DNA of 64,000 nt, taken from positions 1-64,000 of the forward strand of contig NZ_SLWU01000010.1 of the NCBI RefSeq assembly GCF_004345675.1, in the 5' to 3' direction. The notes under the pieces are model-generated. The model was not told the origin of the DNA. It did not search any database and saw nothing but the letters and a program-made list of their open reading frames with translations. Within the stretch, counting starts at the first letter, position 1. Each line of letters opens with the position of its first letter. Positions 51,572 through 60,801 of this stretch are shown piece after piece. The translations under genes and the position numbers were made by a program. Source of the stretch: Caldanaerobacter subterraneus (GTDB lineage Bacteria; Bacillota; Thermoanaerobacteria; Thermoanaerobacterales; Thermoanaerobacteraceae).

Positions 51572-54500
51572 TTATTTTGTATATTTTGCATATACATATC
51601 CAAATCCGCCATTGTAGAGTACTTGATACCATCCGTTGTACTCTCCAACCACTTTAAGCTCCGTTCCGTATGGCACTGCTCCTATCTTTCTCGCATTGAT
51701 AGAATTGTTTACTCTTACATTTAGTCCACTCTTAGCAGTGACCTTAACAGCTTTTAGCACAACAACATTTGACGGATTCGGAGTTGCAGCAACATACTTG
51801 CTGTAAATATATCCTGTCTTTCCGTTGTAGTTAATCTTATACCAGCCATTTACTTCTTCAAGCAGTGTAACAACTTTACCTGCAGGAAGCACTCCTATTA
51901 CCTTATATCCAAGCCCTGCGCCTTCTCTCACATTAAGTGCTGATGCTGTGACAATTCCGTAATTGTAAACTGGCTGAGAAGCTGTCTGTTGTTCTGTCTG
52001 CTGTGATGGCTGAGTTGTACCCTGGCTTACTTCTGCTTCTTCCTGTACTGGCGTCGTTGAGATGTACCAATCGCTCTCAACCACAGGGCTTATCGTGCCG
52101 TGCTCCTGTATATATCTTATCATCAAATTCCTTACCTGTCCGTCATCACCATATACTTTTGCAGAGTCAAACACAACTTCTGGATTCGTTATTCCAGCAG
52201 CCTGCATAAATCCACCGCCACCGTTGAACCTGTAGTTATTTATTGCGACAGTGAATACATCATCATCTTTTACAAGTTTGCCATTTACTTTGAGGTTTTT
52301 GATTCTGTGTCCTGCCGGCTGTGTCAAATCTATCACATAGCTTGCACCGTACAGCTGGTCGAGGTTGTAATCAGGTATATTGAGTGTCGGATCTTTTGTT
52401 ATTGGATCATTTGGTGAAGACACTTGTTTGTAATACCTTGCTGACCACTCCAACCAAGCCTTTAACTGCTTTCCAGTCATCTTTATTCCATAGAGGTAGT
52501 TCTCATAAACATACACGCCCATTATATCCTGTATAGTGATGTCACCTTTTAATATCTTAGCTGAGCTGCTCAAAGGTGCTGCAATTGAGAGGTCTGTCTT
52601 TGCATAGTATTTCTGCACTTTGTTTATAAGGTCCATTATTGCTGTAGGCTTTATTGTTTGTTCTGTGCCCAAGAAATCGCCTGTTGCAACCCCAATCTTT
52701 GTGCCAATGTATTTTAATGTAGCATCGTGATATGGCTGTGCCAAGTTTATTATCTCAGGGTCTGCCTGTATTGAATCGTCCATTTTTATTGTAGTGCTCC
52801 ATTTGTCTGCAATTACCCATTTGCCCTGATCGTTCTTTGTGATATCAAAGTATATCTGTGATACATATTCACCCCACTTGCGAGGCTGTGTAACTATTAC
52901 AGTCTGTCCTGATGGATTCTTGTAGTTATGCTGCGGTATATTAACATGAGTATGCCCTGCAACTATTGCATCTATTCCATCGACATTCGTTGCCACTGCA
53001 ATTACCTGGTTTTCTGGTATTATGTCTGTTGGTTTTTCTTCACCAGAGTGCATTGTGACCACTACAATATCTGCCCCTGCTTCTCTTAATTTTGGCACCC
53101 ATTTCTTAGCTTCATCTACAAGGTCATTGAAGTGAAGTCCTGCGTAATTTTCTTTGTTTTCCCATGCAGGTATCATCTTAGTTGTTAGTCCCAGGATACC
53201 TACTCTGACAGGTCCTTGAGGTGTATTAAATGTTTTGATGTAATAAGCGTCTACATAATTTGTTCCATCATCTTTGTAGGTATTAGCAGAAAGAACATGT
53301 ATTCCTTCGTTTCTCATATCCTTTATTACTCTGTTTAATACTTCAAGTCCATAGTTAAACTCGTGGTTTCCTAATGTCCAAGTATCATACTTCATTGCGC
53401 CCATCACTTTTGCAAGTGGATACTCTGTCTTCGTGTCTATCTTGTTATAGTAGTAAGATAATGGTGTACCCTGTATTGTATCTCCATTGTCAACAAGCAC
53501 TACATAAGGATACTTTTCTCTCACTTGCTTTACATAAGTTGAAACTTTTGCCAATCCTCTGTTAGCAGGCTTAGCCGTGTTGTAATCCCATGGGAATATA
53601 TTGCCATGTATATCAGATGTAGCAAGAACTGTGATTAATGTACCCTCTTTTGTAGCAGGAGCAATTCTTCCGTCTATTACTGAAGTTATTGTCCCCTGCT
53701 CTTTTACTGCTTCAATGAAAGCATCTCTTACAAGTTTGTAAGTATCGACATAGCTCTTCTTTACCTCAGGGTCAGTAAATCCTGTAAAACCGTCTCCACC
53801 TGTACCCATAAAATTATTTGTAGCAACAAGGTAGGACTTATTCATGTCTATAGGTGTACCGTCAGATTTTCTCATGTCAAATACTCTGTGCATTGAAGGC
53901 CTGGTGGGGTCGTATTTGAAGGAAAGTCCTGCAACCTGTATACCCTTTCCTCCGTCTTGAACTGCCTGTTCAAGAATTGTCTTAATCTGAGCACCTGTCA
54001 TCTTCATCGTAACTATTGTGTTATCAAAAGGCATTAACTGATACATCATTCCAACGGTTATATCGCCTTTTGGAATGTCAATCCTAAGGCCACCGTTATT
54101 GGCAAATCCAAAATCTGCATTGACTGCCTTCCTTGTCACTTCAGCTGCCCAGTTACCAAGCAATGAATCCCCATAGGGTTTAGCACTCTGAGTTCTTGTC
54201 AAATCTATTGCCGCTTTGCCTATAACTTCATTAAATATAGGTCCTACATCTTCATTGGCTTTGTCAACTATTGCCTGTACCTCTGGGTCAATATACTTAG
54301 GGTCTATATTTGGTGTGGAATAAATCTTAGTAAGGTCAATGTATTGCATGTCACCAGCTGTGACAGTTCCATCTTCATTAACTGTAATCTTCAGGTGAAT
54401 AATTCCCTTCCCGTAATTTGCAGCAACTCCAACTGGTATTCCGTTAACCCTTGTAGTAACTATAGTATGAGTATGTCCGCCAAATATAGCATCTACACCT

Positions 54501-55261
54501 TTTACCTGTTTTGCAAAGTCTATGAGGTTGCCAGTTACATTTCCAGAGCTATCTTTATATGCTCCCATGTGAGCCAAAACCACAACAATCTTTACACCTT
54601 GCTGTCTTAGCTGCTGTGCAAGGTCATTTACAATTGGCACAGGGTCTTTAAAATCTACATTTTGTATAAATGCCGGCATTATTATAGTGGGGAATTCCTT
54701 GTTGTCTACAATACCTATTATTCCAATCTTTACTCCATCTCTTTCAATAACAACATATGGTTTTACATAGCTCACTGGCTTGCCTGTGGTTTTGTCATAC
54801 ACGTTTGCAGCAAGAACTGGAATTGTGGAATTCTTCAAAGTAGCATTCTGCGTGTCAATTACTGACTCAATACCCCAGTCATACTCATGATTGCCAAGAG
54901 CCATTGCATCAAATCCGATGTTTTTCATCATCTCAATGACTGGCTTGCCCCTTAGCACATTAGAAAGTGGCGTTCCTTGGAACATATCCCCGCCGGACAA
55001 AATCACTGTTCTGTCGGGGTTTTGTGCTTTTATGTCTTTAATTTGTTTTGCCATTACAGCTGCTATCTGCTGCTTGTACAAAGTGCCATCAGATGTCTTA
55101 CCATCATTTTGTAGGTAACCGTGGAAGTCTGTTACTTCAATGAAATCGAAGGTCTTGGAGGTTGCAGCAAATGCGATTTGTGGCACTGACGGGAAAATGA
55201 GGCTAAAAATCAATAGAGCTGCAACCAGAATGGAAAGAAGACGTGACCTTTGACTAAACAT
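51572..55261 (-). CDS. Secreted double-headed 5'-nucleotidase / cyclic phosphodiesterase with SH3 repeats
   Basis: The 1229-residue exported protein has a signal peptide (to about residue 33) and two complete 5'-nucleotidase units. Unit 1: metallophosphatase with TDFHGYL (Asp45, His47), GNHEYDW (123-129) and GGHTHT (261-266), then a C-terminal substrate domain with NNGG (388) and GTGGDGF (486-492). Unit 2: SDIHGN (Asp550), GNHEFNYG (631-638), AGHTHVN (768-774) and its own substrate domain (to about 1045). A Gln/Thr linker leads to two SH3-type wall-binding repeats (1103-1158, 1171-1227). It should free phosphate and nucleosides outside the cell. A Pho box precedes the gene. Confidence 0.93.
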   Translation of the reverse strand: MFSQRSRLLSILVAALLIFSLIFPSVPQIAFAATSKTFDFIEVTDFHGYLQNDGKTSDGTLYKQQIAAVMAKQIKDIKAQNPDRTVILSGGDMFQGTPLSNVLRGKPVIEMMKNIGFDAMALGNHEYDWGIESVIDTQNATLKNSTIPVLAANVYDKTTGKPVSYVKPYVVIERDGVKIGIIGIVDNKEFPTIIMPAFIQNVDFKDPVPIVNDLAQQLRQQGVKIVVVLAHMGAYKDSSGNVTGNLIDFAKQVKGVDAIFGGHTHTIVTTRVNGIPVGVAANYGKGIIHLKITVNEDGTVTAGDMQYIDLTKIYSTPNIDPKYIDPEVQAIVDKANEDVGPIFNEVIGKAAIDLTRTQSAKPYGDSLLGNWAAEVTRKAVNADFGFANNGGLRIDIPKGDITVGMMYQLMPFDNTIVTMKMTGAQIKTILEQAVQDGGKGIQVAGLSFKYDPTRPSMHRVFDMRKSDGTPIDMNKSYLVATNNFMGTGGDGFTGFTDPEVKKSYVDTYKLVRDAFIEAVKEQGTITSVIDGRIAPATKEGTLITVLATSDIHGNIFPWDYNTAKPANRGLAKVSTYVKQVREKYPYVVLVDNGDTIQGTPLSYYYNKIDTKTEYPLAKVMGAMKYDTWTLGNHEFNYGLEVLNRVIKDMRNEGIHVLSANTYKDDGTNYVDAYYIKTFNTPQGPVRVGILGLTTKMIPAWENKENYAGLHFNDLVDEAKKWVPKLREAGADIVVVTMHSGEEKPTDIIPENQVIAVATNVDGIDAIVAGHTHVNIPQHNYKNPSGQTVIVTQPRKWGEYVSQIYFDITKNDQGKWVIADKWSTTIKMDDSIQADPEIINLAQPYHDATLKYIGTKIGVATGDFLGTEQTIKPTAIMDLINKVQKYYAKTDLSIAAPLSSSAKILKGDITIQDIMGVYVYENYLYGIKMTGKQLKAWLEWSARYYKQVSSPNDPITKDPTLNIPDYNLDQLYGASYVIDLTQPAGHRIKNLKVNGKLVKDDDVFTVAINNYRFNGGGGFMQAAGITNPEVVFDSAKVYGDDGQVRNLMIRYIQEHGTISPVVESDWYISTTPVQEEAEVSQGTTQPSQQTEQQTASQPVYNYGIVTASALNVREGAGLGYKVIGVLPAGKVVTLLEEVNGWYKINYNGKTGYIYSKYVAATPNPSNVVVLKAVKVTAKSGLNVRVNNSINARKIGAVPYGTELKVVGEYNGWYQVLYNGGFGYVYAKYTK

Positions 55262-55323
55262 TTACATCCTCCCTTTACTTTTAGAATGTGGGTTAAAAAA
55301 TGTGAAAATCTAGAACTGTTTTA

Positions 55324-55377
55324 AGTATAACAAAAAAGTGTTAAATTGAAGTTAAACTAGTATTAATTTTGTGTAAA
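55324..55377 (-). promoter_or_regulatory. Pho box and promoter of the 5'-nucleotidase gene
   Basis: On the minus strand four hexamers stand with 5-base gaps, an exact 11-base period: TTTACA (55372-55377), TTAATA (55361-55366), TTAACT (55350-55355), TTAACA (55339-55344). Nine bases further is TATACT (55324-55329) as -10. This is the layout of Bacillus PhoP-activated promoters, where four TTAACA-like repeats fill about -22 to -60. It suggests induction by phosphate starvation. Confidence 0.75.
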
Positions 55378-55538
55378 TTAAATCATACATCAGATGTCAG
55401 ACAAGCTTTGATTTAATTATATAAAACACTTCTTTTGCCTTTCAATTTTGATATAGCGCAATTTTGCAAGAACTTTTTGGCCTTTGCTCTTATTTTCTCC
55501 CAATTTTATACGTTTTCTCTCTCTTGTAAACATTTTTA
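55378..55538. other. Spacer between mtlD terminator and Pho box
   Basis: No gene is visible. An 11-base palindrome ACATCAGATGT lies near 55387-55397. Nothing else stands out. Confidence 0.4.
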
Positions 55539-55571
55539 AGGGCATTTTGTGCCTTATCACAAAACGCCCTT
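55539..55571 (-). terminator. Terminator of the mannitol operon
   Basis: AAGGGCATTTTGTG pairs with CACAAAACGCCCTT (one mismatch) around CCTTA, overlapping the end region of mtlD, with T-rich sequence in the minus direction. Confidence 0.8.
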
Positions 55572-55572
55572 T

Positions 55573-56733
55573 TTATATTAATTTTCCTTTTAGCTCAAAG
55601 TACCTTTTCTCTATCTCTTCTACTAAATCACTTTCCTCTTCAAGTCCTGTAATAACACTTACAGCCTTTTTTATACCAAATTGTTCTACATATTCTCTCA
55701 CTTTAACGGCCTGTGTGTCTTCTTTGTAGTCAAATAAAAGCCCAGCAGCAATTCCATAGAGGATAAAGTTTGGCGTAATTCCAACTTCACTGCAAAGCTT
55801 TAAAGGTGCAATTAATCTATCTTCTGATGAAAGCTTTCTCAAAGGTTCCCTCCCTACTCTTGTAACCTCATCTTGTAAATATGGATTTTCAAACCTTTTA
55901 ATCACTTTTTCTGCATAGGCCATAAGAGATTCTTTATCTACATCATATTTTTTAGAAAGAGCAGTAGATATTTCTTCCTGCATTCCTTTCACTACGGCTC
56001 TTATGCTTTCCTCCTTTATAGCCTGATGAATATACGTATAGCCTTTTAAATAGCCCAAATAAGCCGTTGTAGCATGAGCCCCATTTAACAAAAATAATTT
56101 CCTTTCTATATAAGGCTTTAAATCGTCTACTAATTCTGCCCCCTCTATTTTTAGATTCCCCTTCACATTATTCTTTTCAATATCCCATTCAAAAAACTCT
56201 TCTACTGCCACATCCACAGGAAGTTCCTTATCAACTTTAACCGCTGGAACAATTCTATCAACTGCCGTATTGGGAAAACCGACTTTTAGATTGAGATAAG
56301 AAATAAAATCGTCGCTTTCCCCTTTTACTACGCTCTCTTTTAAAACATCAGTAGCAAAAAGAGCATTTTCACAAGCCATTATGTTAAGATATTTTTCACT
56401 TTTTTCTTTTCTCGCCTTTAAGTATTTCTTTAACCTTTCACCAATGGAAGAAAGGTTTGAAACACCTACAGAAGTAGTAACCACATCTGCTTCTAAAAAA
56501 GCATCAAGCACTTTATCCTCTTCTTCTAAATGCAAGGCTTTGACTCCTCTTACTTCTTCTTTTTCCACAGGGTCTTTCAGAATAATGACATTATACCTCT
56601 GGTACTTATTAATATTATCTACAATTTCTTTTGAAATATCTACAAAGGTAACTTCATATCCGGATTTATTAAGTAAATATCCAATAAATCCTCTCCCTAT
56701 ATTGCCTGCTCCAAAGTGAAGCGCCTTCGGCAT
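55573..56733 (-). CDS. mtlD: Mannitol-1-phosphate 5-dehydrogenase
   Basis: The NAD enzyme of about 386 residues turns mannitol 1-phosphate into fructose 6-phosphate. It has the Rossmann start [28 protein letters not shown] with the substrate region, and the catalytic Lys/Asn segment [22 protein letters not shown] at 56733 lies nine bases from AAAGGTG. It is the last gene of the mtlA-R-F-D operon. Confidence 0.95.
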   Translation of the reverse strand: MPKALHFGAGNIGRGFIGYLLNKSGYEVTFVDISKEIVDNINKYQRYNVIILKDPVEKEEVRGVKALHLEEEDKVLDAFLEADVVTTSVGVSNLSSIGERLKKYLKARKEKSEKYLNIMACENALFATDVLKESVVKGESDDFISYLNLKVGFPNTAVDRIVPAVKVDKELPVDVAVEEFFEWDIEKNNVKGNLKIEGAELVDDLKPYIERKLFLLNGAHATTAYLGYLKGYTYIHQAIKEESIRAVVKGMQEEISTALSKKYDVDKESLMAYAEKVIKRFENPYLQDEVTRVGREPLRKLSSEDRLIAPLKLCSEVGITPNFILYGIAAGLLFDYKEDTQAVKVREYVEQFGIKKAVSVITGLEEESDLVEEIEKRYFELKGKLI

Positions 56734-56734
56734 T

Positions 56735-57175
56735 TTACTCATCACCTTTCTCCAGGATTTCTATTATCTCCTGTGGAGTCTTTGCATTTTTGAGCTTTTC
56801 TACATTTTCTTCGTACTGGCATGTCAAAGCTATCTTTGAAAGAATGTTAAGATGCTCATCTCCTTTACCTGCAATTCCTATCACAATATAGGCCCTGTTG
56901 CCATCTCCAAAATCCACCCCATCGGGATACTGAGCTATGACTATCCCCGATTTTTTGATGTATTTGACATATTCAGAAACCCCATGAGGTATAGCTACCC
57001 CATTTCCTATATAAGTCGTTATGTCTTCTTCTCTTTTCTTCATACCTTCGATATACTCTTTTTCAACATAGCCGTTTTCAACAAGGAGATTCCCTACCCT
57101 TTCAATAGCCTCTATTTTAGACTCTGAAGGAAGGTTTAAAAGTATGTTCTTTTCATTGAGTATTTCTCTGTCCAT
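56735..57175 (-). CDS. mtlF: PTS mannitol-specific EIIA component
   Basis: The 146-residue EIIA protein has the phosphorylated His in [14 protein letters not shown] and the [13 protein letters not shown] segment of the mannitol/fructose family. It passes phosphate from HPr to the EIIB domain of MtlA. GAGGCGAAG precedes the ATG. It is a free-standing EIIA, matching MtlA here, which ends after EIIB. Confidence 0.93.
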   Translation of the reverse strand: MDREILNEKNILLNLPSESKIEAIERVGNLLVENGYVEKEYIEGMKKREEDITTYIGNGVAIPHGVSEYVKYIKKSGIVIAQYPDGVDFGDGNRAYIVIGIAGKGDEHLNILSKIALTCQYEENVEKLKNAKTPQEIIEILEKGDE

Positions 57176-57186
57176 GACTTCGCCTC

Positions 57187-59220
57187 CTATGCCTCATTTA
57201 ATATTTTCACCAAAGCATTTCTTACATCTTTTACATCCCCAAGCCTTAAAATCTCACTAAAATTTTTGTCCTCAATCAAAGAAATGCTCACCTTTCCTAA
57301 CATCTCTAGTATATCACTTTTCTCTGTCTTACGCGCCAGCATAACCAAAAAAGTATCCACTTCTTCGTAGGCAAACCCTACGCTTTGAAGTTTCAAAGGG
57401 CTTTTCACCTTGTAAACTCCAAGAAAAGGAAGTACCATTTTATCACTTCGAGTGTGCAAAAGGGCAATTCGAGTACCAGGTATAACCACATTGCTCATTG
57501 CTTCCCTCTTAAGGAGAAGCTCTTTTATTTCTTCAGCATCTTCAGCAAGCATGGATTTTGACAGGTCTTGCCCAATTAGCTCTATCAGTCTTTCTGTGCT
57601 ATCAGCTTCTACTTCTTCTATTTTAAAATTTCTCAATATTTCATCTGCTACTTCAAAATTCTCTTCTACCTTTACTTTAGCCTCAAACTGCCCATCTTTC
57701 TGTTCCACTTTTTCGACAAGATTTTGTATATAATCTCTTATCTTCTCTTCATCTTCTTCTGTCAAAAAAGGAGATACAATTATTACTTTTGAATCTGCCT
57801 CTTCCAATCTTATAGTAGAAACTATCAAATCGTATTCCTGATACTTCCTCTTGAATTCCCAAATAGTTCCTATATTTAACTGGTTAATCTCTTTAAACTT
57901 GTTTTTCAATTTAGCAGAAAGTATTCGGGCAGTTCCAATTCCATTAGGGCAAATCACCATAACTTTAAGCTTCTTGGCCATTTCCTTTTGCCTTTCAATA
58001 GCCGCCCCTATGTGCATTGTAATGTATCCGATCTCTTCTTCTGGTACTATGATGTTGTACTTTGAAAAAACTATTTTACAGGCTCTTTCCACCGCACTGA
58101 ACAAATCTTTATAATAGCTTTTAATCTCCTCTATCAAAGGATTTGAAGCAACAAGACCCATCCTCAACCTGTAAAAAGCTGGTTCTAGATGCTGTGCTAA
58201 CCCTAAAAGAAGCTGCTCATCGCAGCGTATATTTACATTGAAAATCCTTGAAACTTCCTCTACGACCTCTTTTGACAGCTCCTCCAGAGTAATGCCCAAT
58301 TCTTCAAACCTATGCTGCTTGTACACATACTTTTTTGGGCTCAAGTGAATAGCTAAATATGCTATTTCTGACTCTGGCAGGTAGAAATCTTCCTCTTCAA
58401 GGATTTTTTCAACTTTCTTCATAAAATTGAACTCTTCTGACTGTAATATATCATTTATAAATTCTCTATCAAGTTCAATGGCCTTTCCTTCTTTGCTTCT
58501 GTAGATTGAAAGAAGTATATGAACAAACATGCCAAAATAATTTAAATCAGGCAGTTCTTCGTATACGGCTTCTTTAACCCTTTCACAGATACTTTTTACT
58601 TTTTCTACTAAATCTTTGCCAAATACTGAATCAAAAAAGGCTTTGAAGTACTTCCCTTTTTCTTCATCGTAAATAAATTGCAGCAGGTCTTCCATTGGCG
58701 TATAATTGTAAAATAGCTCTATAATGGCATTTCTTCTATCAACTTCACCGCCCTCTACTTTTATCCCATATCCTCTTCTTCTTATAAGATTAAGCTTTCT
58801 CATCCTAAGCCACTCTTCAATTTTATCGAGGTAAAGGCTTATTGTGCCTTCAACCACATTAAACTGATAGCTGAAATAGCCAGCTTTAATGGGTTCATCA
58901 GAAAGAAGAAGCTGAAGAGTCATCAAAACCTGCCTTTGATCAGGTGTTAAAAGCCATTGGAGAGGAATGGCGCCCAAAGAGCTGTAAACCCTTTTGAGCG
59001 TCTTTTCCTCTCCTTCTATGAATATCTTTCTCCCCTGTTCTACAATTTTTACATTAAAATCCCTTAAGCGTTCGTTTATTAATGCCACTTCTCTTGATAC
59101 AGTTCTTTCACTGACATCCATAAGATTGGCAAGGTCAGCTATTTCAAATGGTCCCTTTTCTATTAAATTTTTAAGGATAAACTTCTGCCTTACACTCAAA
59201 TCTTCCATGGCTTTCACCAT
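57187..59220 (-). CDS. mtlR: Mannitol operon activator with PTS regulation domains
   Basis: The 677-residue MtlR-type activator has in order: an N-terminal helix-turn-helix (EIADLANLMDVSERTVSREV), a second winged helix region, PRD1 (about 190-290), PRD2 (about 300-405, with QHLEPAFYRLRMGL and YITMHIGAAIE), an EIIB-like domain (MVICPNGIGTARILSAKLK) with Cys and an EIIA-like C-terminal domain (VVIPGTRIALLHTRS). Its activity is set by phosphorylation through the PTS. The exact start is uncertain (ATG at 59220 or four codons later). It lies 3 bases after mtlA. Confidence 0.92.
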   Translation of the reverse strand: MVKAMEDLSVRQKFILKNLIEKGPFEIADLANLMDVSERTVSREVALINERLRDFNVKIVEQGRKIFIEGEEKTLKRVYSSLGAIPLQWLLTPDQRQVLMTLQLLLSDEPIKAGYFSYQFNVVEGTISLYLDKIEEWLRMRKLNLIRRRGYGIKVEGGEVDRRNAIIELFYNYTPMEDLLQFIYDEEKGKYFKAFFDSVFGKDLVEKVKSICERVKEAVYEELPDLNYFGMFVHILLSIYRSKEGKAIELDREFINDILQSEEFNFMKKVEKILEEEDFYLPESEIAYLAIHLSPKKYVYKQHRFEELGITLEELSKEVVEEVSRIFNVNIRCDEQLLLGLAQHLEPAFYRLRMGLVASNPLIEEIKSYYKDLFSAVERACKIVFSKYNIIVPEEEIGYITMHIGAAIERQKEMAKKLKVMVICPNGIGTARILSAKLKNKFKEINQLNIGTIWEFKRKYQEYDLIVSTIRLEEADSKVIIVSPFLTEEDEEKIRDYIQNLVEKVEQKDGQFEAKVKVEENFEVADEILRNFKIEEVEADSTERLIELIGQDLSKSMLAEDAEEIKELLLKREAMSNVVIPGTRIALLHTRSDKMVLPFLGVYKVKSPLKLQSVGFAYEEVDTFLVMLARKTEKSDILEMLGKVSISLIEDKNFSEILRLGDVKDVRNALVKILNEA

Positions 59221-59223
59221 CAG

Positions 59224-60657
59224 CTATTTTTTAAGGCTTTTTACAAATTCGTCATACACGGTATTGTCAAGGAAATTCTTCACTGTCACAATCTTAGCAT
59301 GGGGCACAACCTGGGCTGCTCTTTCTGCCAGATTCTCCTGTGTGAATACTACATCCGCTTCTTTTGGTATCTGATTTACAGCTGAGTGCTTCACCTGTAT
59401 GTCAAAACCGGCTTCTTTGAGCTTCTTTCTCAAGATAGTTTCTCCCATAGCTGAAGAGCCCATACCTGCATCGCAGGCAAAAACTATGAGTTTGGGAAGT
59501 GTATCCATTTTCACTTCTGGTTTTGGCATTTCAACTTTTTCACCTTTGCTCTGGGCCTTGAGACCACTTACTATTGAACGTGCAAAACTCATGCTCTCCG
59601 CTGACATGCTCTCTTCGCTTGCCCTCTTTACAATAGGTGAAGCTATCAAGAAGGAAACCAGAGCTCCTACTGCTATACCTGCAAGTACAGGAAGTAATCC
59701 GCCTTTTGGAGCCATAGCTATTTCTGCAAATATGCTGCCAGGTGAAGGAGTTGCCACAAGTCCTGCTTTTGTGAGAACAAATGTTGCATCTGCAGCCATT
59801 CCGCCGCCTATGACAGCGAGAAGCAATGCAGGGTTCATTAAAACATACGGGAAGTATATTTCATGTATTCCACCAAAGAAGTGGATTATTATGGCGCCAG
59901 GAGCTGACTGTTTTGCGTCTCCCTTTCCAAAGAGCCAGTATGCCAAAAGCACTCCCAAACCTGGGCCTGGGTTTGTTTCAAGAAGGAAGAATATAGACTT
60001 TCCAAATTCTTTTACCTGTGCTACTCCAAGAGGAGCCAGTATACCGTGGTTTATGGCATTGTTCAGAAAGAGAACTTTTCCAGGTTCAATGAACAACGCT
60101 ATCAAAGGAAGTAATCCTTTGTCTGTAACCCACTGGGCAGCAGCACCAAGTCCAAGTGAGATAGCGTTCATAACAGGCTCTACGAATAAAAACGCTAAAA
60201 TTGCCAAAATCCCTCCTAAAATTCCTGCTGAGAAGTTATTCACAAGCATTTCAAATCCGGCTGGTACTTTGCCTTCCACCGTTTCGTCAAATTTTTTGAT
60301 TACATATCCTCCTAAAGGTCCCATTATCATAGCACCAATGAACATAGGCACAGAAGAACCTATAGCTACACCAGCTGTGGCAACAGCTCCAACAACTCCA
60401 CCTCTTACATCGTACACAAGTTTACCGCCTGTATAACCTATCAATATAGGCAAGAGGTACATTATCATGGGACCGACCAACTTAGCTAAGTGTTCGTTCG
60501 GAACCCATCCTGTCGGTATAAAGAATGCAGTGATAAGTCCCCATGCTATAAATGCGCCAATATTAGGTATTACCATTCCTGCCAAGAAGCCACCCAGTCT
60601 CTGTAATTTTACTCTTAGGCTTCCACCTTTTGTAGTAATCGCATTCACATTTTGCAT
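59224..60657 (-). CDS. mtlA: PTS mannitol-specific EIICB component
   Basis: The 477-residue permease has an EIIC domain of about eight membrane segments ([33 protein letters not shown] with the conserved Glu/His) and a C-terminal EIIB domain with the phosphorylated Cys in [14 protein letters not shown]. It imports and phosphorylates mannitol. The EIIA domain is separate (mtlF). It is the first gene of the mannitol operon. Confidence 0.95.
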   Translation of the reverse strand: MQNVNAITTKGGSLRVKLQRLGGFLAGMVIPNIGAFIAWGLITAFFIPTGWVPNEHLAKLVGPMIMYLLPILIGYTGGKLVYDVRGGVVGAVATAGVAIGSSVPMFIGAMIMGPLGGYVIKKFDETVEGKVPAGFEMLVNNFSAGILGGILAILAFLFVEPVMNAISLGLGAAAQWVTDKGLLPLIALFIEPGKVLFLNNAINHGILAPLGVAQVKEFGKSIFFLLETNPGPGLGVLLAYWLFGKGDAKQSAPGAIIIHFFGGIHEIYFPYVLMNPALLLAVIGGGMAADATFVLTKAGLVATPSPGSIFAEIAMAPKGGLLPVLAGIAVGALVSFLIASPIVKRASEESMSAESMSFARSIVSGLKAQSKGEKVEMPKPEVKMDTLPKLIVFACDAGMGSSAMGETILRKKLKEAGFDIQVKHSAVNQIPKEADVVFTQENLAERAAQVVPHAKIVTVKNFLDNTVYDEFVKSLKK

Positions 60658-60695
60658 ACCTTTTCCCTCCTTCTTTCAAAAACTTTTTTAACTAT

Positions 60696-60724
60696 ATTGT
60701 AATCCCCCTTCTTTTTTTATGCAA
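60696..60724 (-). promoter_or_regulatory. Promoter of the mannitol operon
   Basis: On the minus strand TTGCAT (60719-60724), a 17-base spacer and TACAAT (60696-60701) stand about 40 bases before mtlA. MtlR would be expected to bind upstream; no clear site is seen. Confidence 0.55.
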
Positions 60725-60780
60725 TTAAAAGAAACTCAGTCTTGTCATTCGTTTTCTATGACAAAATTGAAAAAAGAAAA

Positions 60781-60801
60781 AACCCCGGGAAAACCGGGGT
60801 T
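60781..60801 (-). terminator. Terminator of the cellobiose PTS operon
   Basis: AACCCCGG pairs perfectly with CCGGGGTT around GAAAA, and on the minus strand is followed by a T run. It overlaps the stop codon of the GH1 gene. Confidence 0.88.

Noticed and set aside
55387-55397. Palindrome ACATCAGATGT upstream of the Pho box
   Set aside because: Only five bases per arm, no second copy in the window, and no regulator gene nearby to bind it.
59399-60436. 345-codon ORF on the plus strand
   Set aside because: It is exactly antisense to mtlA, rich in Pro/Ala/Ser as expected for a reverse frame of membrane protein codons, and has no start signals.
60740-60760. Possible catabolite-response element upstream of mtlA (minus strand TAGAAAACGAATGAC)
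   Set aside because: Two mismatches to the cre consensus at conserved positions, and such matches are common in AT-rich spacers.
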